Shown here one piece after another: positions 50,615 through 58,539 of a stretch of DNA of 64,000 bases. The stretch is taken from IMG/VR virus record IMGVR_UViG_3300046542_000291, positions 115,641 to 179,640 of that record, one strand, 5' to 3'. The notes beneath the pieces were generated by a model that saw only the letters and a list, made by a program, of their open reading frames with translations, ran no database searches and was not told the DNA's origin. The first letter of the stretch is position 1, and every line of letters begins with the position of its first letter. Origin of the DNA: a virus. Both the position numbers and the translations under genes were made by a program.

Positions 50615-52219
50615 ATGTCTTTTGATTCCACCACACTGCAGTCGGTACGTCTGACTGCGCAGCAACTGACTGAGAATAGTCAAGTGCTGGTGATCCCAAA
50701 CCCTGAGTTCCCTCTGGCGCGTTTTGCGGACACCTTCAACGTCGATGCTGCTCCTACCAACGAACCGGTCACTCCTGAGCTGACTGCTGCTGTTGAAGAG
50801 CACTTCGAAGAAATCAACCAGGAAGAGCTTCCTCATGAGGAAGACGACAAAGAAGCTTTGATCTCCATGGTCACTGCTTCTCTGGCCAAGGTTCAGTTCA
50901 ACACCAGCAACGTAATTGTTCCTTCGATCGATTCGATGGTGCGCGATTTCAACGAGCGTCAACAAGCTTCCAACGAAGCCGACGTTCGTATCGACATCTT
51001 CAACTACGATCCGATTCACAGTGATCCACGTCTCACCACCCACGTACAGTCCTACGCCAACGTGAACCCACAGGCCGAGTACCGTTCGTTTACCCTGCGC
51101 CCGGCTTCCACCGAAAGCATCATCGACATGGTCTCCATCAACAACCCACACCTCGAGCGTGAGCAAGTGGTCGAGTGGCTGTTGAAGGTTCAACCTGAAG
51201 TGATCGACAGTGTGTACGCTTCGCTGTTCCACAACGGCAATGGCGTAAGCCCAAGCAACCTGCCATTCGTGGTCGGTGGTAATGCACCGTTCAACATCGA
51301 TGCTCTGGCTCTGGCCTACTTCCTCTGTGGTCACCTGACCGAGAACCCAGCTGACGTAGTGGGCCAATCGGTAGACCTGGACGAATGGGCACACACCATG
51401 CGCATGTTGCATGAGATGCTGGGTAGCTATCTGCTGCGCGCTTACCTGCGTCGTGCTGAAGATCGTCAGAACCAAGTCCTGGTCCTGCGTTCAGATGCAC
51501 GTAGCCCGGTAGAGAACCGTCGTGTGATCGTGATCCTCAACGGTGACCTGGCTCAAGAGTGGCAAGCTGCTGGTGGTGACGCCAACGTGATCCTTGGCTG
51601 TGCGGTAGACGATGGTGGCGCACAAACCATTCCTCGTCTGAACGAGAAGGCTGATCGTTACCGTCAACGCTGGATGGCGATCTATCCACTGATCCGTCAA
51701 TCGGCTGCTGACCAAGCTGCCCGTAACCGTCGCACCGACATGGTTGAAGCGTTCTTCGCTCAAGCCCAGTTCGGTACCCTGGCTGAATACGGCGTGACCG
51801 ATCTGCGCGAACGTTTGGCTCAGTCCATCCGTAGCCTGCGCGAGAAGGAAATCGAGAACGAGTACGAAGGCTTCGCTCGTTTGATCTGTGCGATCTACTT
51901 CCCGGAACCGACCTACTACGACTACCTGCAGTTGATGCAGCAGTACGGTGAGCAATGGCCGGAAGCTTCTCGTCGTGAGTTGTCGACTCAGTCGCTGCTG
52001 ACCCTGGTGGCTATCTGGATCGCCCAGCAGATCAAGGTAGAGCGTTACACCCCTGTGGTTGACGCACCTGCTCCAGTACAACAACTGGAAGAGCCTACCG
52101 GCGGTGAAGCAACTGACGCCATCGGTGATGCTTCGACTGGTGAAGGCCCACTGGCTGATGAACCAGATGCAGCTGATGGTGATGATGCCACTGGTGATGA
52201 TGACCAAGCTGCCGCTTAA
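50615..52219 (+). CDS. Unknown 534-residue virion-region protein
   Basis: ATG 50615 (MSFDSTTLQSVRLTAQQLTE) follows AAGGGTGAACCC; earlier in-frame codons overlap the upstream gene. The protein is acidic: residues 60-85 are Glu-rich (EEHFEEINQEELPHEEDDKE), and the last 45 are Asp/Glu/Gly/Ala (AADGDDATGDDDQAAA). The centre is helical with Arg-rich stretches (LIRQSAADQAARNRRTD). phiKZ-related phages have comparable proteins between the polymerase and protease genes. A scaffold or capsid-interior role would fit the acidic tail but is inference. Confidence 0.75.
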   Translation: MSFDSTTLQSVRLTAQQLTENSQVLVIPNPEFPLARFADTFNVDAAPTNEPVTPELTAAVEEHFEEINQEELPHEEDDKEALISMVTASLAKVQFNTSNVIVPSIDSMVRDFNERQQASNEADVRIDIFNYDPIHSDPRLTTHVQSYANVNPQAEYRSFTLRPASTESIIDMVSINNPHLEREQVVEWLLKVQPEVIDSVYASLFHNGNGVSPSNLPFVVGGNAPFNIDALALAYFLCGHLTENPADVVGQSVDLDEWAHTMRMLHEMLGSYLLRAYLRRAEDRQNQVLVLRSDARSPVENRRVIVILNGDLAQEWQAAGGDANVILGCAVDDGGAQTIPRLNEKADRYRQRWMAIYPLIRQSAADQAARNRRTDMVEAFFAQAQFGTLAEYGVTDLRERLAQSIRSLREKEIENEYEGFARLICAIYFPEPTYYDYLQLMQQYGEQWPEASRRELSTQSLLTLVAIWIAQQIKVERYTPVVDAPAPVQQLEEPTGGEATDAIGDASTGEGPLADEPDAADGDDATGDDDQAAA

Positions 52220-52229
52220 GGAGTAGGTC

Positions 52230-52943
52230 ATGGAACTCAAGCGCGACGCTGCTCGCGTGTTGAGCCACCTGCATGTTCAAGAAGATGGGAGCACGGTTAC
52301 CGATGCTCCTTGTCAGATCCACGTCCCTGCCCGATGGGCGGGGAAGGATTTGGTTGTGTTAGGGTCCGATACGTTTATCGTCGGCTTTTATGCAATCATC
52401 TTCGAAGAGCAGTATTACGGTGTCGACAACACGATCGCGATGATGAAGATCCTGCCGTCCAGTACCAAGCGAGTAACCATTAACGGAACCGAGTACTACG
52501 AGTTTTCGTTTGAAGCGGGTGATGTGGTGTTTGCCACTAACCAACTGGTTGTTAACGACACACTGACCTATTACCTGTACGATGAGCTTGTGGCCAAGGG
52601 GAACATTCCTTGGTACATGAACTACTACGACCAGGGGGCGATGTTCGAAACAGCTGGCCTGCATGCAAACGTGAACTTGGGTGGTCGTTCTATTCTGGAA
52701 CTGATTATCTCCACGACGGCACGTGACCGTACTGACCTTACCCGTCTGTATCGGCACATCCTGAACAAACACAGCGACATCTACGAAAACCCACCGAAGG
52801 CAATCCCTTTCCGGTCGGTAGTCTGGAACACCTCCGATACAACCTCCCGGTTGAACGGTGCGTTTTTCGCTGACGCTATTAACACTGCGGTTGTTAACCC
52901 CAGTGAATCCGTTGAACTGATCGAAGAAATTCTCCGCACTTAA
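52230..52943 (+). CDS. Unknown 237-residue virion-region protein
   Basis: MELKRDAARVLSHLHVQEDG, with AAGGAGTAGGTC before the start. A beta-rich first half (KDLVVLGSDTFIVGFYAIIF) is followed by a helical second half (LTRLYRHILNKHSDIYENPP) and an acidic end. The gene sits ten bases before the protease gene. This position suggests an assembly or structural role; no motif identified. Confidence 0.75.
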   Translation: MELKRDAARVLSHLHVQEDGSTVTDAPCQIHVPARWAGKDLVVLGSDTFIVGFYAIIFEEQYYGVDNTIAMMKILPSSTKRVTINGTEYYEFSFEAGDVVFATNQLVVNDTLTYYLYDELVAKGNIPWYMNYYDQGAMFETAGLHANVNLGGRSILELIISTTARDRTDLTRLYRHILNKHSDIYENPPKAIPFRSVVWNTSDTTSRLNGAFFADAINTAVVNPSESVELIEEILRT

Positions 52944-52952
52944 GGACAGCTC

Positions 52953-53762
52953 ATGAGCTCCTACGCTAATGCCATTACGGTTAGCAAGTCGGTTGGGAAC
53001 CAAGTTCGTATCGGCTGCAATCTTTTGACTGCAGGTGGTAAGAAGGGTATCCTCACTCCCGACGCTGATGGTTACTTTACCCTCGCTGTTGGTGCTTACG
53101 GCACCATGAACTCCGGTGGCATGTTCTACGACATGGCCTCTGGTGCAAGTATGTTCGCCCCTGACTCTCCATTGATGCGCCGTCTGTTGAAAGGCGTGCT
53201 TTACATGGAATTCAAACACCCGGAGCCTTTCCGCAAGGATGGTAGCCGGATGGATGACCGTGAGTACCTGGGTCGAATCCGCCAGATTGATGACGAACGC
53301 GTCTGCGCGCACATCCGTGCCCTGACCATCATCGATTCGAAAGACGAGAATGGTCGTCCGATCAAACTCGTTGTTGCTGAAGTCAAACCTTACGGTCCCT
53401 TTGGCAAGTACTTCGAAGACTCCCTGAACAACCCACACCAGAACACTTACTGTTCGGTACGTTCGATCACTCAAGACGATGTCATGCGCGGTGTCAAGTA
53501 CACCCGTGAGATCTCGACATGGGACTTCGTGGGTGAAGGTGGTATCTACGTCGCCGGTAAGCACAACTCCCCTGCCCTGGAGATGTTCGTGCAATCCGAC
53601 ATGGAGATCACTCCATCGACTCTGTACGGTATTCAGGACGAGCAGGCTAAGCGTCGTAGCTTGGGTCTGGAATCGGCTGAGCACCTGAACGTTGATGATC
53701 TGGTCAAGACGTTGGGCTGGGAGCGTGTACGTCATGCCCGCAAACCAGCTTACATGCGCTAA
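52953..53762 (+). CDS. Prohead protease (phiKZ gp175-like)
   Basis: Cuts scaffold and other head proteins during capsid maturation. The 269-residue product has the layout of the herpesvirus/T4-type prohead protease group as identified in phiKZ gp175: a His in YMEFKHPEPF (H89), an acidic residue after it and a Ser in NTYCSVRSIT (S168), separated by about 80 residues, with a beta core and a C-terminal helical tail. The gene follows AAGGACAGCTC and ends the plus-strand polymerase/virion unit. Assignment rests on these motifs and on the conserved gene order; the third triad residue is uncertain. Confidence 0.78.
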   Translation: MSSYANAITVSKSVGNQVRIGCNLLTAGGKKGILTPDADGYFTLAVGAYGTMNSGGMFYDMASGASMFAPDSPLMRRLLKGVLYMEFKHPEPFRKDGSRMDDREYLGRIRQIDDERVCAHIRALTIIDSKDENGRPIKLVVAEVKPYGPFGKYFEDSLNNPHQNTYCSVRSITQDDVMRGVKYTREISTWDFVGEGGIYVAGKHNSPALEMFVQSDMEITPSTLYGIQDEQAKRRSLGLESAEHLNVDDLVKTLGWERVRHARKPAYMR

Positions 53763-53927
53763 TTAAAATACTGGCACAGTAACACTATGTAGGACAATGA
53801 ATTGTTAAAATAAGATCATCGTGTCTTGTTGCAATGTGCAGCTAGTTGCTTAATAGGCTAGCGGTTCCCTACCACGTCGTCTCTCATGATGTGTCCGAAG
53901 TACCTCTATAGTGGCATAAAGCCCAGG

Positions 53928-53948
53928 CCCTTTACGGCCTGGGCGATA
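53928..53948 (-). terminator. CCCAGGCC/GGCCTGGG terminator
   Basis: Perfect 8-base stem with a CTTTAC-type loop, with CATAAAG on the left and ATATG on the right, nine bases after the stop of the gene at 53958. The adjoining 53763-53927 (about 165 bases) between convergent genes shows no other gene. Confidence 0.8.
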
Positions 53949-53957
53949 TGTTGTCTT

Positions 53958-54416
53958 TTACCCACGTGGAGAAGGTCGACCTTTGCCTGGGGACTGTCGA
54001 GTACCCGCACTGCGTTGTTCCACCTCACGGATCTTGTTAACGATCGCTTGTTGTTGCGCAGCGTAGAACTCGAAGTGTTCCTTCGGTGGCGGATTGAACT
54101 TGTCGGGACTTGGTGGGTTGGCCTCCTGCCATGCACGATCGACCGGATGGATGTAGCCATCTGGATCACCAAACATTAAGAAGTCCTTACGTTGAGCGGA
54201 TCGTCTTCCTCGTGCATCGAAACACATGATGCGTCCAGCACCCCGGGAATGACCGATGTAGAAATCAGCTACAGGTGGACAGGTGTAGTCATCACCTGGA
54301 TCGAGGATGACCTCAACCCCTCGAGTTTTCAGGAAGTGGATGATCTTTTCGTAGTAACCCACAGCTACTGCATTGTTGATATACTTCGGATTACCTGTTA
54401 TCAGTACGGCACGCAT
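53958..54416 (-). CDS. Rossmann-like protein with GHSRG motif (152 residues)
   Basis: ATG 54416 (MRAVLITGNPKYINNAVAVG) follows TTAGGTGAG; a GTG three codons earlier overlaps the site. The first 100 residues look Rossmann-like: strand MRAVLITG, helix IIHFLKTRG, strand VEVILDPGD, then ADFYIGHSRGAGRIMCF with a GxSxG nucleophile-elbow-like turn. The rest is polar and proline-rich, ending in a basic tail (SAGTRQSPGKGRPSPRG). It could be an alpha/beta hydrolase-like or nucleotide-binding protein; no His/Asp triad is certain. The gene directly follows the virion protein gene in its unit. Confidence 0.72.
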   Translation of the reverse strand: MRAVLITGNPKYINNAVAVGYYEKIIHFLKTRGVEVILDPGDDYTCPPVADFYIGHSRGAGRIMCFDARGRRSAQRKDFLMFGDPDGYIHPVDRAWQEANPPSPDKFNPPPKEHFEFYAAQQQAIVNKIREVEQRSAGTRQSPGKGRPSPRG

Positions 54417-54417
54417 A

Positions 54418-55494
54418 TCACTCACCTAATGCAACTTCAGGATACATCTGGTTGATAACGTCTTGGGCTTTCATGGCATGATAGAACGGAGCCGTCAGCA
54501 TGATGTCCCGTGTAACGTCACTCGACAAGAACAACTTAACCGCGTGTTCAGACGCGGTGTTTATGACGCCCAGGTTCCAGATGCGTTTATCATTGCGGTT
54601 GATCCACATCCAGTTAGGTTGTAGGCGATCCAACAACGTAAGCAGCTTTGTAACTTCGGCGGGATACTTATCCGGCGTCAGACCGATGTTCATGGTGTAG
54701 TTCTGGAGGAACAATTGGGCGAATGTAGGTGTGGCTGCATTGAGCGCGTTTACCCCGATGTTCGGTGGTAGCCCTACGGGATTACCCTCTGCATCATATT
54801 TCTGGTCTCCGACGACGTTAGCGTAAGCCAACAAGGTGTCAAGGCTTGCGGTGTACGAAATGGTCTCTGCCGAACGTTTGATAACCGCGTACTTCACAGA
54901 AGGAGACGACGTTTTGAAGACGTCATCTACCAAGCTCGGAATACCCCACGACGATACTTCCTCTACCACACCCCGAAGGATGGCTGCTTCTGCCCCCAGG
55001 TCAAACATTTTGAGACCCGGTGTATCGGTCAGGTCAGAGATAAAGCTTACGACTGCACTGACTTGCCCATAGCCACCGCTTTTGAAGGTGTCGATGAGTT
55101 GTTTGCCATCACCCACCATGATTTCTAAGCCGCGCGCCACGTCTGTTGCTGTCCTGACGTAGTTAGTGCTTCCCTCAACGCCTGTGAGCTCGCCCATGAT
55201 CAACTTCTCAGTTGAACCGGCCAGACTAAGGATATCGGAACGAGAGCCCTTCAGCGCGCCCTGGACGCGCCGTGCAGCTTCAGCCAAGTCAACGGTGTTA
55301 CTGCGGAGTTTCTCACCCACGCCTTTGGCAATCCCAACGGTCTTGTCGAAGATGCCACCCAGACCTGAAGTGAAGGAACTCACCTTAGAGGAAAGGGCTG
55401 TACGCAATTCGGAACTGGTTTCGGAATAAGCGTCAATTACTTTCGTTGCATCATCTGGGCTACCCAGAAAAGAAGGTAAAGCTAGTGCGGCCAT
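54418..55494 (-). CDS. Probable virion protein (358 residues)
   Basis: ATG 55494 (MAALALPSFLGSPDDATKVI) is behind AAAAGGACAC. Helical amphipathic stretches dominate (TSSELRTALSSKVSSFTSGL), with a few beta segments near the end (MWINRNDKRIWNLGVINTAS). There is no signal peptide and no enzyme motif. A TACATA element 32 bases upstream suggests late expression. In phiKZ-like phages helical proteins of this size occur among tail and head genes, so virion is likely but unproven. Confidence 0.7.
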   Translation of the reverse strand: MAALALPSFLGSPDDATKVIDAYSETSSELRTALSSKVSSFTSGLGGIFDKTVGIAKGVGEKLRSNTVDLAEAARRVQGALKGSRSDILSLAGSTEKLIMGELTGVEGSTNYVRTATDVARGLEIMVGDGKQLIDTFKSGGYGQVSAVVSFISDLTDTPGLKMFDLGAEAAILRGVVEEVSSWGIPSLVDDVFKTSSPSVKYAVIKRSAETISYTASLDTLLAYANVVGDQKYDAEGNPVGLPPNIGVNALNAATPTFAQLFLQNYTMNIGLTPDKYPAEVTKLLTLLDRLQPNWMWINRNDKRIWNLGVINTASEHAVKLFLSSDVTRDIMLTAPFYHAMKAQDVINQMYPEVALGE

Positions 55495-55541
55495 GATAGT
55501 GTCCTTTTGAACAAAAAAAAATAAGTACATAAGATTCGGCA

Positions 55542-55573
55542 TAACAGCCTTCCCCGAAGGGAAGGCTGTTATA
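55542..55573 (-). terminator. Strong 14-base hairpin terminator
   Basis: Perfect arms ATAACAGCCTTCCC and GGGAAGGCTGTTAT around a CGAA loop, seven bases after the stop of the gene at 55580. The strongest hairpin in the window; the AT-rich ends suit a bidirectional end. Confidence 0.88.
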
Positions 55574-55579
55574 TCCTTT

Positions 55580-55969
55580 TTACAGTTTACTTACAGCACG
55601 TTTCACAATGGCCAGCCACTCCACATCTACCGGTGACGGGTTATCTCGCGTCCACACGATTTCCGTCTTTTTACCGAGCAACGCTTTAAGCATCCCATTA
55701 CGGGAAACGTTAGTCAGTAAGACCTCCTCCAATTTCTCGGCGAGGTTCGGTACATGGATATACATTTCTTTCAGCTGGTGGAGCTTCTGGATTTCGGTTG
55801 GATCAGTCACATGCAGCCAGCGACTGTTAATCTTGCCTGTAATCCAGTATTGACGCAGGCCACGGTACGTAGCAAAAGGCAACCCTGTTGGGGTTTGCTT
55901 TGGGTCCTCGTTATCAATCGACAGTGGGTGAGAAGCAAACACGTTCGAGAGATCAAGAGTCTTTGGCAT
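55580..55969 (-). CDS. Unknown 129-residue protein with one repeat module
   Basis: ATG 55969 (MPKTLDLSNVFASHPLSIDN) overlaps the upstream gene by 17 bases; the site GGGATG is weak. Residues about 30-75 (LPFATYRGLRQYWITGKINS, then WLHVTDPTEIQKLHQLKEMY and IHVPN) match the second half of each repeat in the gene 55953-56717 (LSWNVFRKGILLLKPRSESY, HMHWTDDPKLKEFSEDGYHR, IYVPN). It is therefore a further copy of that domain. The C-terminal part differs. Function unknown. Confidence 0.78.
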   Translation of the reverse strand: MPKTLDLSNVFASHPLSIDNEDPKQTPTGLPFATYRGLRQYWITGKINSRWLHVTDPTEIQKLHQLKEMYIHVPNLAEKLEEVLLTNVSRNGMLKALLGKKTEIVWTRDNPSPVDVEWLAIVKRAVSKL

Positions 55970-56717
55970 TAGTAGCATCCCAATGTGGGTTAGGAACGTA
56001 GATACGGTGGTACCCATCTTCACTGAATTCCTTCAACTTAGGGTCGTCGGTCCAGTGCATGTGCAAGGTGTAGCTTTCGGAACGTGGCTTCAACAACAGG
56101 ATTCCTTTACGGAACACGTTCCACGACAAAGTGTCGGAGAGCAATGACCGTCGCAAGGTGTTGGAATTCGAAGACACGTCCTTTGCTGTCACGCCAACAT
56201 TGTGAACAGGATCGTTCTGGTAGTCGACGAACAACTGATCCCACTTCGCTTGGTCAATGCCTTCCTGTTCGATGATGTGTCGAAACAGGATTGCGAGGAT
56301 GGAGTCTGGCTTCTTTGCGTTTTTGAATACTTCGCAGTCACCCAATACAAGGTGCTGATTAACTTTGGAGTTGGCTTCGTCCTCAGTTGGATCTACCCAC
56401 AGCCAGTATTTACTGACTGACCCGTCTGCCTTTTCGATCTCGATGTCTAACTTAGCACTCAGCGGTCCCAAGAAGTCGATTGCCTTTTTGAAAGCAATCC
56501 ATGGAAGGTCGTCATTAAGTAACGTCTTGTTGAGGTTACCAATGTCGGGTTTTTCCATGTTGTGTGGCTTTTCGAAATACGTCGTGAGTCTGCGGTTCCA
56601 CATCAACAGAGTGATGCCTTTCCACAGAAGCACTTCTCGAAAGAGTGCACACAGTACGCCTTGGGCATGGCGTTGTCCTTTGAGTTTGTCACGCAAAAGA
56701 TCTTTTACAGAATCCAT
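55953..56717 (-). CDS. 254-residue protein with tandem duplicated module
   Basis: MDSVKDLLRDKLKGQRHAQG, with AGGTGATC upstream. Two consecutive copies of a unit of about 110 residues are visible: copy 1 from VLCALFREVLLWKGITLLMW to the strand HLVLGD, copy 2 from ILAILFRHIIEQEGIDQAKW to RIYVPN. Each has an LFR helix, a variable loop, LxxxLLxDxLxWxxFxKxxxxL, then beta strands. Further copies occur in the genes on both sides. The protein has no known family in my memory. A helix-rich module next to a W-box and beta strands could bind protein or nucleic acid. Confidence 0.78.
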   Translation of the reverse strand: MDSVKDLLRDKLKGQRHAQGVLCALFREVLLWKGITLLMWNRRLTTYFEKPHNMEKPDIGNLNKTLLNDDLPWIAFKKAIDFLGPLSAKLDIEIEKADGSVSKYWLWVDPTEDEANSKVNQHLVLGDCEVFKNAKKPDSILAILFRHIIEQEGIDQAKWDQLFVDYQNDPVHNVGVTAKDVSSNSNTLRRSLLSDTLSWNVFRKGILLLKPRSESYTLHMHWTDDPKLKEFSEDGYHRIYVPNPHWDATNAKDS

Positions 56718-56790
56718 ATTTCAGATCACCTACGGTGTGAATTAAAGGGTTCGATGTTTCTGGCTGGATAGTATTGTGGATAAGTTCTCC

Positions 56791-57315
56791 TTACATGGTT
56801 TGAACAAGAACACGGGCCAATGAATAGGCCTCGTAGTAGAGTCTTTGGAGCATTCGCTGGGGGTAAGCACCCTCAACTGAATCCAGTATTTCGCAGTGTG
56901 CCTGGATGAGGCTACGAACGCGTACAAGCGACGCATGCACATCTACCGACTGACGATGCTCGTCAAGGAAGTACATGTCCATACCGACCTCTAGGAAGAT
57001 CTGGAGCTCATTCTTGCTGAATGTTTCCAGCATGAGATCCCGTTCTCCTGCGGTCCAGTCGTTTGCATTGTGTAGATGCCCGATCAACGTTGTGATGGTG
57101 GGGTGCCGTAAAGAGATCTGATGCTCCATCAGTTCACGCGTATCCATCTGGCAGAAGTATGGCAGGTGGAGTTCACGCCACAAAGCACGAAGCAATATAG
57201 GCATGTCACGGGGCTTAACTTCAGCCGCTTCGAACTCGTCCAGCAGTCTCAGATAACGTTTCTTATCTCGTTTTCGGGCAAGGCCCAATAACCACTGGGT
57301 AAATCTGTTGATCAT
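56791..57315 (-). CDS. Unknown 174-residue protein with a related module
   Basis: ATG 57315 (MINRFTQWLLGLARKRDKKR) has TTGGAG upstream; a TTG start five codons earlier overlaps it. After a basic helical start it has ILLRALWRELHLPYF, then HNANDWTAGERDLMLETFSK and an LQIFLEV strand, matching the module order in the neighbouring gene (LFR helix, W-box, L strand) but more distant. The end is helical. Probably another member of the duplicated family. Confidence 0.72.
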   Translation of the reverse strand: MINRFTQWLLGLARKRDKKRYLRLLDEFEAAEVKPRDMPILLRALWRELHLPYFCQMDTRELMEHQISLRHPTITTLIGHLHNANDWTAGERDLMLETFSKNELQIFLEVGMDMYFLDEHRQSVDVHASLVRVRSLIQAHCEILDSVEGAYPQRMLQRLYYEAYSLARVLVQTM

Positions 57316-57340
57316 CTTATAGATCTCCAAAATCCGTTTT

Positions 57341-57350
57341 ACGGTATAAT
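57341..57350 (+). promoter_or_regulatory. TATAAT promoter-like element
   Basis: ACGGTATAATGTTAG on the plus strand, 60 bases before ATG 57404, the only plus-strand gene in this minus-strand block. Consistent with a host-type -10 box; no good -35 is obvious. Confidence 0.45.
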
Positions 57351-57360
57351 GTTAGTGTGT

Positions 57361-57383
57361 CAGGTATTTTCTTACTATACCTG
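57361..57383 (+). promoter_or_regulatory. CAGGTAT/ATACCTG operator-like inverted repeat
   Basis: Perfect 7-base inverted repeat with a nine-base spacer, between the TATAAT element and the plus-strand gene. It could be a protein binding site or a hairpin in the leader. Confidence 0.45.
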
Positions 57384-57403
57384 TAGATAATTGGGTGAAT
57401 AAG

Positions 57404-57847
57404 ATGGCAGTAACCACAGAACAAATCGATGACCAGATCCAGTGGGGCCAGACTATCCGTGAGGATGTTGTGCATACACTGATGCGGGAAGGTGTGCCTA
57501 CAGACAAGGATTCTCTCGACTTGATCCTGAAGGCTACAAAAGACCATTCCACCGTCGCTATCCAGAACCGTCGGAACCAGATTGAAGCCGAAGGTGGTAA
57601 GTCCGCTCACGAACTGCTGGGCGCAATGGCCGAGTTCGTCAAGATGGCTAAGAACAAGAACCCGTTTGCTCGGGCTCCTGAAGAAGATGTACCAGCTGGT
57701 GTTCGACCAGTGGTCAGTGTTGATGAGCTGGGTGTACACGAGCATGCCAGTGGTGAAGAGCATCTCGGTCTCGTCAACGAAACGTCCGAAGAGTTTCAAG
57801 CTCGGATGGAAAGATGGCGGGCAGAGAACCCTGACCCGGATGAATGA
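57404..57847 (+). CDS. 147-residue acidic protein, lone plus-strand gene
   Basis: ATG 57404 (MAVTTEQIDDQIQWGQTIRE) follows GGGTGAATAAG; a GTG three codons earlier is possible. The first 80 residues are helical (VVHTLMREGVPTDKDSLDLI; HELLGAMAEFVKMAKNKNPF), like a small DNA-packaging (terminase small subunit) or other helical adaptor protein, although no helix-turn-helix is certain. The rest is polar and acidic. It has its own promoter-like box, operator-like repeat and terminator, on the strand opposite to all its neighbours. Regulated separately. Confidence 0.75.
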   Translation: MAVTTEQIDDQIQWGQTIREDVVHTLMREGVPTDKDSLDLILKATKDHSTVAIQNRRNQIEAEGGKSAHELLGAMAEFVKMAKNKNPFARAPEEDVPAGVRPVVSVDELGVHEHASGEEHLGLVNETSEEFQARMERWRAENPDPDE

Positions 57848-57856
57848 CAACATAAC

Positions 57857-57876
57857 GCCCTCCCCTAGGGGAGGGC
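57857..57876. terminator. Bidirectional GCCCTCCCCTAGGGGAGGGC terminator
   Basis: Perfect 20-base palindrome between convergent genes (57847 on plus, 57886 on minus), with CATAAC/TTATGCC flanks. Confidence 0.88.
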
Positions 57877-57885
57877 TTATGCCGT

Positions 57886-58170
57886 TCAGTCCCAATCGTG
57901 ATCGACTGGGTATTGACGCATGCCGAGTTCCAGGCTGAGGTTTTCGATCTCAGCTTGGTGATCGTCGAGTTGCGCTTCGAGGTCTTGGTTACGACCTTCC
58001 ACTTCATCGAGCTGATCTTGCATTTCGTCCAGTTTGTCATTGAAGCCTTTGACGATGAACACACCGCCAACAGCAACCAGACCGGTGAGGATGAGACCAC
58101 CGTATTGACCCACAAAAGTTTTGGTCTTCTGGAAGCCACGTTTGATGCTTTTCATATTCGATTCTGACAT
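57886..58170 (-). CDS. Single-span membrane protein with coiled coil (94 residues)
   Basis: MSESNMKSIKRGFQKTKTFV; a basic start, one transmembrane helix (GLILTGLVAVGGVFIVKGF, about 25-43), then a long acidic coiled coil (NDKLDEMQDQLDEVEGRNQD). The topology, short N-in then coiled coil outside, resembles inner-membrane spanins (Rz) or bitopic phage envelope proteins. No catalytic motif. Its start may be the second ATG (MKSIKRG). Follows the small membrane protein at 58237 in one unit. A spanin role is inference. Confidence 0.72.
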   Translation of the reverse strand: MSESNMKSIKRGFQKTKTFVGQYGGLILTGLVAVGGVFIVKGFNDKLDEMQDQLDEVEGRNQDLEAQLDDHQAEIENLSLELGMRQYPVDHDWD

Positions 58171-58211
58171 GATTGATTCACACCATTGCGATAAAAGAAA
58201 AAGGTACAGCT

Positions 58212-58229
58212 GCCCCTCCGAAGAGGGGC
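58212..58229 (-). terminator. GCCCCTC-CGAA-GAGGGGC terminator
   Basis: Perfect 7-base stem with a CGAA loop, eight bases after the stop of the gene at 58237; on the minus strand followed by a T-rich stretch CTGTACCTTTTTC. Confidence 0.85.
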
Positions 58230-58236
58230 AACCGGA

Positions 58237-58446
58237 TTAAGCGGCTTGCTGTTGGTCGTCTGGAACAACGGTAGCCTCGCCGACGAGGTCGTCAACGCTT
58301 GGGCCATCGGTGTCTTTCACAACAACGGGTTCATCGGGGGTATCACCGACTTCAACCAGCTCGTCGTCACCGAAGAGAGTGTAGCCAACTTTGATAGCCA
58401 CGCCAACTACAGCAACGCCCAGAGCAATTTTCAGAAAAGTGTTCAT
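58237..58446 (-). CDS. Small membrane protein (69 residues)
   Basis: ATG 58446 (MNTFLKIALGVAVVGVAIKV) has GAGGTCTTTAC upstream. The first 26 residues form a hydrophobic transmembrane or signal-anchor segment (KIALGVAVVGVAIKVGYTLF), followed by an acidic, flexible tail (DTPDEPVVVKDTDGPSVDDL). It is expressed from the strong early promoter at 58511-58518 and ends at a terminator. Small acidic-tailed membrane proteins made early may act on the host envelope or host factors. Confidence 0.75.
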   Translation of the reverse strand: MNTFLKIALGVAVVGVAIKVGYTLFGDDELVEVGDTPDEPVVVKDTDGPSVDDLVGEATVVPDDQQQAA

Positions 58447-58510
58447 GTAAAGACCTCGTAAGTGGATTGCAGAATGATCCCGTAGCAATATGCTGCGTAG
58501 ATTCACTAAA

Positions 58511-58518
58511 GTAATATA
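58511..58518 (-). promoter_or_regulatory. TATATTAC early-type promoter
   Basis: Minus strand GCTATATTACTTTAG with AAAGCTTTTTAA before it; near-identical to the site at 2594 over about 37 bases. It lies 65 bases before the small membrane protein gene. Confidence 0.75.
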
Positions 58519-58539
58519 GCGGTTAAAAAGCTTTCAATC

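Noticed and set aside
52359-53735. 458-codon minus-strand frame opposite the protease region
   Set aside because: Shadow of two plus-strand genes with clear binding sites; no domain.
53785-53791. CTATGTA on the plus strand after the protease gene
   Set aside because: It matches the late-promoter-like motif but no plus-strand gene follows within 3.6 kb; probably chance.
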